From: Oryzibacter oryziterrae
Lineage (GTDB): Bacteria; Pseudomonadota; Alphaproteobacteria; Rhizobiales; Pleomorphomonadaceae
Length of the DNA: 64,000 nucleotides
Reading direction: 5' to 3'
Assembly (NCBI RefSeq): GCF_021864535.1
Contig: NZ_JAKJIC010000004.1
Coordinates: 186,001-250,000, forward strand
Shown here: positions 30,401-36,400 of the stretch, one piece after another
Position numbering within the stretch: the first letter of the stretch is position 1
Layout: every line of letters begins with the position of its first letter
Made by a program: the position numbers and the translations under genes
The notes under the pieces: generated by a model
Told to the model about the DNA's origin: nothing
Database searches by the model: none
Seen by the model: the letters and a program-made list of their open reading frames with translations, nothing else

Positions 30401-32806
30401 GCAGGTGGCGGCGATGACACGCTGACGATTGCCACATCCTTCGACGGAACCATCAACACCGGTGCCGGTGACGACAAGATCATCCTGGCGGCCAGCGGCA
30501 ACACCCTGACCACCACCGGCCTCGAAACCCTCGTCGGCGGCAGCGGCAATGACATCCTCGTCATTGGCGCGGCGGGCGACACCATCACCATCTCGGCAGT
30601 CGAGACGGTGACCGGCGGAACGGGCTCCGACGTCATCACGGTCGCCGACCAGTCGGTGAACATGGTGATCAGCCTGGGGGCAGGCACGGATGCGGTTGTC
30701 TTTGGCAACTTCGCCAATGACGCGACCGTCAGCGGTGCGGAAACCATCACGGGCGGTACCTCGACCGACCAGATCACCCTGGGCGCAGCCTATACCGGCG
30801 GCACCATCGACCTCGGGGCGGGTGGCGACACCCTGATCACCGCGGCTGCCGGTGCAACGGCAACGGTCGCCGGCGTGGAAACCATCACCGGTGGTGCGGG
30901 TGTCGATGTGATCACCCTCTCGGGTACGGTCAACGGCGCGATCATCGACCTGGCCGGTGGCAACGACAGCGTGAGCACCAACGGTGTGACCACGGCGACC
31001 CTCTCCAACGTGGAGACGATCACCGCCGGTACCTTCACCGACGTGATCACCCTGGGTACTCAGATCGACGGTACCATCGACCTCAACGGCGGCATGGACT
31101 CCCTGACGCTGGCAGCCGGCGGCAACACGGCCACCGTGACTTCGGTTGAAACCCTCGCCGGCGGCGGCGGTGTCGACCTGGTCGTGGTAACCGATGCCCT
31201 GACCCTCGGGACGATCAATCTGGCGGCCGGTGCCGACAGCCTGACCTTCTCGGCCGGCGGTACCTACTCGGTCTCCAACACCGAGACGATCATCGGCAGC
31301 GGCGCGAGCGAAGTGATCACCCTGGCCACGCAGGCCGACGGGCTGACCATCTCGCTGGCTGGTGGCACCGACGGCGTGACCTTCGGCAACTTCACCAACA
31401 CGGCGACGTTGACCGCGGTGGAAACCGTGACCGGCGGCACGGGCGTGGATCTCGTGACCATCGCCACGGGCTATACGGGCGGCAACATCGACCTCGGGGC
31501 CGGTGCCGACGGGCTGACCTTCGCTGGTACGGCGACGGCCACGGTGGCCAACGCCGAAACCATCACCGGCGCGGCCGGCACCCAGGTCCTCATCCTGGCC
31601 GGCACCGTCACCGGTGCGGAAATCGACCTGGCGGCGGGCAGCGACTCGATCTCGTGGAACGGCAACACCACCGCCACGCTGTCGAACATCGAGACCATCA
31701 GTGCCGGCACCGGTTCGGATGCCATCACGCTGGGTGCGGTGTTCCAGAGCGGCAGCATCGATCTGTCCTCGGGCAACGATACGCTGACGCTGGCGACTGG
31801 CACCAACACGGTCACGGTCTCCAACATCGAGACGGTGATCGGCGTGGGCGGTGACGACTCGATCGTGATCGGGACCAGCACCTTCCGCGGTGCCATCAGC
31901 CTGGCGGCGGGCAGCGACACGCTGACCCTCGGTTCAGGCGGCAACACGGCGACGGTATCCAGCGTCGAAACGATTACCGGTGGCGCCGGTTCGGACATCG
32001 TCATCTACTCGACGATCGCGTCCGGCACGACCATCGACCTGGCTGGCGGGTCCGACAGCGTGACCTTCGGCAACTTCGCCAACACGGCGACGGTGTCGAA
32101 TGTCGAGACCATCACCGGCGGTACCGGCAGTGATCTCGTGACGCTCGGTGCGGCCTACGCCGGCGGCAACATCAACCTCGGCTCGGGCAACGACCAGCTG
32201 GCCTTCGCGGCAGCGGGCGGTACGGCGACCGTCTCCTACGTGGAGACCATCACCGGCGGCGCGGGCAAGGATGTGGTGACGCTCGGTGTGTCTTCGAGCG
32301 GCTTGACCATCGATCTCGCCGGCGGCGCGGACAGCTTGGTGCTGACCTATGCCTCGACGCTGACCGTGGCCAATGTCGAGACGGTGACGGGCAGCTCCTT
32401 CTCCGACATGATCGTGGTCACCAATGCGGCGGGCGTGACAATGTCCCTCGGCGGCGGCGACGACATCGTGCGGGGAGGCAACGGGGCCGACACGATCACC
32501 GGCGGCTCGGGCCAGGACCAGTTCGTCTTCACGGCGGTGGCCCAGTCCAGCACCTCGGCGGCCGACACCATCACGGACTTCGTGGCAGGTCTCGACAAGC
32601 TGGTGTTCACGGGCCTGGTGAACGGGTCGTTCAACTGGCTCGGCAGCAACTCGACCTTCACGGGCGACAGCACCAACACCGAGGCCTACATGAGCGGCAA
32701 CGTGCTCTATGTGGACGTTGATGCCGACGGCTCGGCCGACATGCAGATCACCCTGACCGGTGTGACGGCCTCCGATCTTTCGGCCAGTGACTTCACCTGG
32801 AACTGA
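21419..32806 (+). CDS. Giant tandem-repeat protein with RTX-type C-terminus, putative type I secreted surface protein
   Basis: 3795 residues. Apart from short ends, the chain is built of about 80 degenerate repeats of 45-46 residues (pattern TG-x2-IDLG-xG-xD-xLT ... xTVxNVETIxGGTGxDxVTL). Each repeat holds two RTX-like G-x-G-x-D-x-U motifs, so a calcium-binding beta-roll or beta-solenoid is likely. The end has classical RTX nonapeptides (GGGDDIVRGGNGADTITGG, about residues 3678-3697), then DTITDFVAGLDKLVF and DVDADGSADMQITLTG, as in type I secretion signals. No N-terminal signal peptide and no cysteine noticed. GTG start with GGGGA 7 nt upstream. The secretion genes at 42-46 kb are the likely exporter. 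An adhesin, S-layer or matrix protein role is inference. Confidence 0.88.
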   Translation: MSKSVSGTATTTTNESIIGGNSIDLITISDAVTGAQIDLAGGNDRLTFANPATATVYNVETIVGSSGNDKITLGASVTGISVNLGSGSDTLILSAASTVTAASVATLTGSSGNDKVTINSQVTGGYYNLGAGTDTLILGNFINTITVANAESIVGGTTNNIITLDSAYTGGTINLAAGLDKLTTDNLGATATLANVETIMGGTGLDVITLSTQAKGITVDLGGSTDSLTFGNFANTATVSNVATITGGTGADVVTIGNGFTGGAVNLGAGSDKLVLANALNTVTLSNVETVVGGTTNDLITVSAALTGGSIDLGTGSGDKVTFTSGATATVNNAETILGSTSLDKVTLSTIATGVIVDLGAGSTDQLTLGNFLNTVSVTNVETVTGGTTNDLVTFTSAVTGATVSLGTGLDKIILDNAGATLTVAAVETILGGTGIDLVTFSAAATGATVDLGGDADKVTLGNFANSLTISNVATIVGGTGIDQVVLGAAFTGGNINLGTGNDKLTLAAGSNTVTVTNVETINGASGVDLVTISAATTGATIDLGGGNDSLTFSAGGTATVTNVETFVGSSSVESIKLGAQVTGLSIDLAGGADVLTLANGVNTVTISNIESVTGGTTNDTIVVSNNFTGGLISLGAGADKVTFAGTNSTATLNSVETVVGGSGSELVTFAAAATGVSIDLGGGGDKVTFGNFANSATVANVATIVGGTGIDQIILGAGTTGSNIDLGTGNDKVTFTSGGTATLTGVETIIGSTGSDIVTVTNAITGMSIDLAAGADALTFGGATTATLANVETVTGSSSADKIVVSSQATGLTIDLGAGIDQLVLGNTINTVTMANIETVTGGTTNNIIVVSAAYTGGNINLGAGLDSVTFADAGSTSTLTAVETVTGGTGIDVVTFGAAVTGSTVNLGTGTDKVTLGNFNNTVTIGSAESILGGSSSDVITLTGTNTGSAIDLGAGNDSLTFGATGGTLTAYNIETLIGLSGNDSLTLGAATTGMNINLSGGSDSFTFAAGGGTVTLSYVETITGGAGVDIVTLATASTGTTIDLGGSADSVTFGDFVNTATISNVATITGGNTNDVVVLGGAYAGGTISLGTGNDSLTTANAGATVTLSEIETITGGSGTDLLTLSGTYTGGTIDLGAGSDKLITTGATTATVSHAETIVGGASNDLLTYSGQITGMNIDLGGGADGFVLDNQINTITISAFETLTGGSTNDIVTLGTGVTGAAISLGAGNDMVTFGASGGTVTLTSVESVVGAAGTDLVTFADQITGQAINLAAGSDQITFGNFINTATLTNVETIIGGTTNDTITIGNAQDGGFIDLGDGNDSLTLNFGGATLTVASAETINGGNGTDVLTLSGTYTGGTINLSFGNDQVTTDGNVTVTLTDVETVIGGTGSDAITMATQITGSTIDLGAGIDSLVLGNFDNTVTIDHAETVTTGSGEDYVVFSAANTGSTVDLGAGNDVLDLSDNGATLTVANIETILGGTGSDLLTYTAQVTGGELSLGAGTDSVTLGNYDNTLTIANAETITGGTDSDTIKISAAYTGGTIDLGGGDDTLTFSNAGGTATVLNTLTVIGGSGTEDITLSGTLTGTIVDLGAGTDSLTTVGDTTITVSNVETMTGGAGVDVVTYATQITGATVDLGGGADSLILGDYTNTVSVAGIETVTGGTGTDRVVIVGATTGGTYDLGAGNDSLVFLSGGTVTIANIETVIGGSFDDSITLSSQITGGSYNLAGGSDTITLANASNTVTLANIETVIGGSGIDKVTISNAFTGGHIDLGNGDDVLTFAGSGSTATVADTRSIIGGAGSDVITIDGTYTGEYIDLGVGSDKLVTTGDTTATILNVETLTGATGSDVITFGAVAAGVEIDLGGGDDTVTLGNYTNTLTFTNVETLTGGTDTDLVTLSTGMTGGVVDLGAGTDSFTFGTDGGTLTINNVETIVGNTGGDRVTITAQVTGATIELGTGTDTLTLANQVNTLTISNIETITGGNTNDLVTVKGALDGSYIDLGGGNDVLTFSSLGATATVANTRSIVGGSGTEAITIDGVYTGEYINLGSGADSVTFNNAGTATLVGVETVTGSTGSDAITMGAQATGTTIDLGTGIDTLTLANATNTLSVGGVETLTGGTGIDVVTLINGVTGATIDLGTGSDILAISSAGATVTVSNVESVLGNSGADVLTFAAQITGLTVDLAGGADGLTLGNFDNTVTVANIETVTGGTGSDLVSTSGGVSGTFDLGAGADAITTDDAGATLTVSNVETITGAAGSDVIELANVATGLTIDLGAGIDTLTFDAASTLTVSNVENITGSTADDNVTFNSQILEGEIDLGTGANILTLGNYDNTVSVSNVISLTGGSATDTIVVTDAATGMVVDLGTGADRLTIGGSGATISATGVEIITGSGSSDAIILTGQATETTVDLGGGTDALTLASASGNSVTITAIETVTGAGGVDYLYVEGAYTGGEIDLAGGGDKVLFSTGSTATLSSVETITGVAGTNVVTLGSVITGSTINLGAGNDSVTTTNTTTATLYNVETITGGASSDVLTLGTLFSGSIDLGGGRDSLSFGNFSNTVTVINVETVNGGTGVDLLTLGSGTTGATVDLGAGNDRVTFDASGGTASIVNVETVTGGAATDVVVFTSQVTGVTVDLNGGSDDKVTFRNFVNTATLVDVETIIGGATNDVITLGSGYTAGTVSLGSGLDALITTSSGGSVTVTVAGAETITGDTGVDVVVTSGTLTGVTINLGTGNDSLTTTGDTTATVTGVETITGGTGNDVITMGGQIAMAIDLGAGYDALTLVAGGNTLTATGIETITGNSGADLVTFSGAVSQSYLDLAGGNDVITLAAAGGTITVANVETVTGGAGDDLVTIANVADGTVNYDLGAGSDGVKFGDFANTATLTAVETITGGTSTDFIYLGAAYTGGSIDLGDSNDKLFFNGTGTATVANTETITGAAGTQVVVMSGTVTGAVVDLAGGNDTFGSAGDTTATLSNVETISAGGGDDTLTIATSFDGTINTGAGDDKIILAASGNTLTTTGLETLVGGSGNDILVIGAAGDTITISAVETVTGGTGSDVITVADQSVNMVISLGAGTDAVVFGNFANDATVSGAETITGGTSTDQITLGAAYTGGTIDLGAGGDTLITAAAGATATVAGVETITGGAGVDVITLSGTVNGAIIDLAGGNDSVSTNGVTTATLSNVETITAGTFTDVITLGTQIDGTIDLNGGMDSLTLAAGGNTATVTSVETLAGGGGVDLVVVTDALTLGTINLAAGADSLTFSAGGTYSVSNTETIIGSGASEVITLATQADGLTISLAGGTDGVTFGNFTNTATLTAVETVTGGTGVDLVTIATGYTGGNIDLGAGADGLTFAGTATATVANAETITGAAGTQVLILAGTVTGAEIDLAAGSDSISWNGNTTATLSNIETISAGTGSDAITLGAVFQSGSIDLSSGNDTLTLATGTNTVTVSNIETVIGVGGDDSIVIGTSTFRGAISLAAGSDTLTLGSGGNTATVSSVETITGGAGSDIVIYSTIASGTTIDLAGGSDSVTFGNFANTATVSNVETITGGTGSDLVTLGAAYAGGNINLGSGNDQLAFAAAGGTATVSYVETITGGAGKDVVTLGVSSSGLTIDLAGGADSLVLTYASTLTVANVETVTGSSFSDMIVVTNAAGVTMSLGGGDDIVRGGNGADTITGGSGQDQFVFTAVAQSSTSAADTITDFVAGLDKLVFTGLVNGSFNWLGSNSTFTGDSTNTEAYMSGNVLYVDVDADGSADMQITLTGVTASDLSASDFTWN
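21500..32430 (+). repeat. Intragenic tandem repeats, 135-138 bp units with ~685-bp higher-order period
   Basis: The units inside the giant gene are diverged at DNA level but keep phase. The marker segment L/FGNF-x-NT recurs at steps that are mostly multiples of one unit, and pairs of markers are repeatedly 679-695 bp apart (for example 22801, 23487, 24175; 26368, 27055; 30703, 31382, 32066), giving a five-unit super-repeat. Unit count is estimated from length, not counted one by one. Confidence 0.8.
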
Positions 32807-32830
32807 CGCTGACCTAGACAATTCATGACG

Positions 32831-32860
32831 CAAGGCCGGGGGAGCGATCCTCCGGCCTTG
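32831..32860 (+). terminator. Terminator after giant gene
   Basis: CAAGGCCGGGGGA, GCGA loop, TCCTCCGGCCTTG: a long GC-rich stem starting 24 bp after the stop, followed by TGATTTC. A strong hairpin but a weak U-tract; it separates the giant gene from the DUF6165 gene. Confidence 0.75.
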
Positions 32861-32960
32861 TGATTTCATGGGATAGCGCACCGCGAGGAGCCGGTGATTC
32901 CCTCAAGGGCCGGAAAGCCGTTATACTGCAAGGCGAATCAAGTCTTCGCGAGGTTGGCAC

Positions 32961-33350
32961 GTGATTGAAGTTCCGGTTTCATGGGGTGAGATGATCGACA
33001 AGATCACGATCCTCGAGATCAAGGCCGCCCGCATGTCGGACTCGGCCAAGGTGGAAAACGTCCGCAAGGAACTGGATCTGCTGAACGGCAAGCTCGGGCC
33101 GGCACGTGGCAATGCCGTGGTCGCGGGGCTGACCGACAAGCTGCGCGACGTCAATGCGGCGCTGTGGGACATCGAGGACGAGATCCGCGATTGCGAGCGC
33201 GAGCAGGATTTCGGCCCAAGGTTCATCGCCTTGGCGCGATCGGTCTATTTCACCAACGACAAGCGTGCCGATCTCAAGCGCGAGATCAATCTCGAGCTCT
33301 CTTCGGGCATTGTCGAAGAAAAGTCCTACAAGCCCTACGCGCCGACCTGA
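32961..33350 (+). CDS. DUF6165 family protein
   Basis: 129 residues, cytoplasmic, highly charged and helical. The N-terminus MIEVPVSWGEMIDKITILEIKAAR matches the DUF6165 family, followed by a probable coiled-coil (ENVRKELDLLNGKL) and the C-terminal FTNDKRADLKREINLELSSG segment. Molecular function is unknown. GTG start at 32961 with GAGG 7 nt upstream. The TPR-glycosyltransferase gene follows after 61 bp on the same strand; the pairing suggests a role in protein glycosylation, which is inference. Confidence 0.8.
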   Translation: MIEVPVSWGEMIDKITILEIKAARMSDSAKVENVRKELDLLNGKLGPARGNAVVAGLTDKLRDVNAALWDIEDEIRDCEREQDFGPRFIALARSVYFTNDKRADLKREINLELSSGIVEEKSYKPYAPT

Positions 33351-33411
33351 GCCCGCGACCCTGAACCCTTGGGGAAGTCGATTGGCACCCGCAACAAACG
33401 CAGCACCCCTG

Positions 33412-36400
33412 ATGGCAGACGGACAGACGAGCGAACCGACGCTGGCACAATTGCGGGCCTGCCTCAGCGCCGGGCGCATCGAAGAAGGTCTGGCGGGGCT
33501 CGAACAGCTGCGCGCGGCCGGTTCGACCGACCCGATGCTGCCCCAGACCTATGCAACGGCGCTGCATCTTGCCGGTCGCAACCTTGAAGCCGCTGCCGCT
33601 TTTGAAGTGGCGGCCGCCGCGGACACCGGATCATCCGTGTTGCGCCAGAACATGGTGATGGCGCTCCTGGCGGTGGATCGGGTGGAGGATGCCATTCGCA
33701 TCGGCCGCGAAGCCGTGGCACTCAACCGGCAGAACATGGGGGCTTGGCGCAACCTCAACCTCGCGCTCTGCCGTGCCGAACGGTTCGACGAGGCGCTCAA
33801 GGCCGCCGAGACGGCGCGCGGCATCAACCCCAACGACGGGGCGTCCTGGGCGCAAAGCGGCCATATCCTGACCATGCTCGGCCGGTTCGAGGACGCGGAG
33901 ACGGCGCTGCGCACGGCGATCCGCCTCGACCCCAAGGGGCACGAGGGGCACTACAACCTCGGCGTCGTGCTGCAGGAGATGAGCCGCGAGGCGGAAGCGG
34001 CGCGCGAATATGAGATCGTTCTCGCCGCCGTTCCCGACCACAAGGGCGCGCGGATCAATCTGGGCGTCGCCCTGCGCAACATCGGCCGCGTGGACGAGGC
34101 GCGCAAGGTATGGCAGCAGTCGGTGCTGCCCGCATCCGAATGGCCGGAACTGGCCTACAACATGGCCTGCGCCGAACTGCTCGCCGGCAACTGGGTCGAT
34201 TCCTGGGACGGCTACGAGCTGCGCCTTGCGACCCTGCCGCCCTCGCCGGTGACGACCCATTCGGACGCGCCGGTCTGGGATGGCACGCCAGCGCCGGGGC
34301 GGCGGCTCCTCGTCATCCACGAACAGGGACTGGGCGACACCATCCAGTTCGCCCGCTTCCTGCCGGAAATCGCCGGGCGGGTGGGACGGGTGATCCTGGT
34401 CTGCCAGTCGCGCCTGCATGGCCTGCTGTCGACCATGCCGCTGTTCCAGCCGAATGCGGCGCCGGGCGCGGAGCTGGTCCGGCAAGGCGAAACGCCGCCC
34501 GAACACGATCTCCAGATCTCGCTGCTATCGATCCCGCGGCTGATCGGCCTCGACCACAGGACGCTAAGCGCGACGGCACCCTATATCGCCTGCGACGGCG
34601 AACGGGCGCAGCGCTGGGGCGAACGGCTGGCAAAGCGGGAGGCAACCGCGCGCCGGCCCTTCCGCATCGGGCTGTCCTGGCAGGGCAATCCAAAGGCGCC
34701 GGTGGAACGCGGGCGCTCGCTGCCGCTGGCGAGCTTCGCCCCGCTCGCCCGCTTCGGGCGCGAGATCGCCCCCTATGCGCTGCAGCGCGGCACCGGCGCC
34801 GAGCAGGCCGCTCCGGGGGGACTGGACGTCGGCCGCTTCGCAGAAGATTTCGACGCGGGCACGGACGGCTTCCTCGATACCGCCGCCGTCATGGCCAATC
34901 TCGACCTCGTCATCACCTCCGACACGGCGGTCGCCCATGTGGCGGGCGCGCTCGGACGACCGGTCTGGCTGCTGCTCAAGCGCGTGCCCGACTGGCGCTG
35001 GGGCCTCGAGGGCGGCTTGACGCCCTGGTATCCGACCATGCGGCTCTTCCGCCAACGGACCCCAGGCGACTGGACCGGGGTGATCGCCGAGGTGGAACGC
35101 GAGCTCGACGCGCTCCTCGCCTTGCGCCGCCTGCCGCCGCTGCCGGCCTCCGTCAACGGCGAGGCGCTGTTCCGGCAGGCCTTCGAGGCCAACCAGCAGC
35201 GCCGCTATGCCGAGGCGATCGGCGATTATCACAAGCTGCTGTCGACCTATCCCAACAACGGGCGTATCCTGAACCTTTACGCCATGGCGCAGTTCGAGGC
35301 GGGATCGCGCAGCCGCGCCGCCGCCGAAGCCGCGCTCGCCTCGGCCCTGCGCTCGGTGGCGACCGCATCGCGTGAACCCGACTATTGGAGCAACCTCGCC
35401 GTCGTGCTCGACCGGCTCGGCCAGCGCGAGGACAGCAAGCGCGCCCTGACCCACGCCCTGGCAATCAATCCGCGCCATGCCCCGTCACAGCTGGCCATGG
35501 CCAATCGCGAGATCGCCGCCGGTGACGCCGCCTCCGCGCTGCGCCGTGCCGATCAGGTGATGTCGGACAATCCCGATTTCTCCACCGCCTTGTCGGTGCG
35601 CGGCGCCGCTCTGCTCAAGCTCGGCGAGACCGCCAAGGCCGAGCTCGCCCTGCGCCAGGCGGTGCATCGCGAGCCGGACAATGTGCGCTTTCTGGTGCAA
35701 TGGGGCGCCATTCTCGCCCAGCAGGAAGACCACAAGGCCGCCGCCAAGGCCTGGGACCGGGCGCTGGTGGCCGATCCGCGCTGTGCCGACGCCTACAGCA
35801 ATCTCGGCGTCGACGAACGCAATCGGGGCGAAGTCGGCGTCGCCTTCCATTTCCTGCGCACGGCGGTCAAGGTCGACCCCAACCACGCCGAGGCCTTTTC
35901 CAATCTGGGCATCACCGCGCTGGAAGCGGGCAAGGAAGACGAGGCCATCGCGGCCTTCCGCCACGCCATCGAGCTGCGGCCCGACTATGCTGACGCGCAT
36001 ATGGCGCTCGGCATGGCGCTGATGAACCGCGGTCACTATGCCGAAGGCCTGCCCCACTATGAATGGCGATTGCGGATCGAGAAGCTGGGTCTCGCCAAGA
36101 GCCGCCCGCGCCTGCCGCTGTGGCAGGGCGAGGATCCGCGCGGCAAGTCCTTCATGCTGGTGGCCGAACAGGGCTTCGGTGACGGCTTCCAGTTCGCCCG
36201 TTACGCCCGCGTGCTGAAACAGCTGGGCGCCTCCCGCGTGGTGATCGGCTGTCGCGGCAAGGTGGCCGCGCTGATGGCGCGCATGGACGGCGTCGATGGT
36301 GTGGTCTCGGAGGGGCAATCGGTTCCGCCCCTCGACTACAGTGTCTTCATGATGAGCCTGCCGCTCCATCTCGGCACGCGCGTCGAGACCATCCCGAGCT

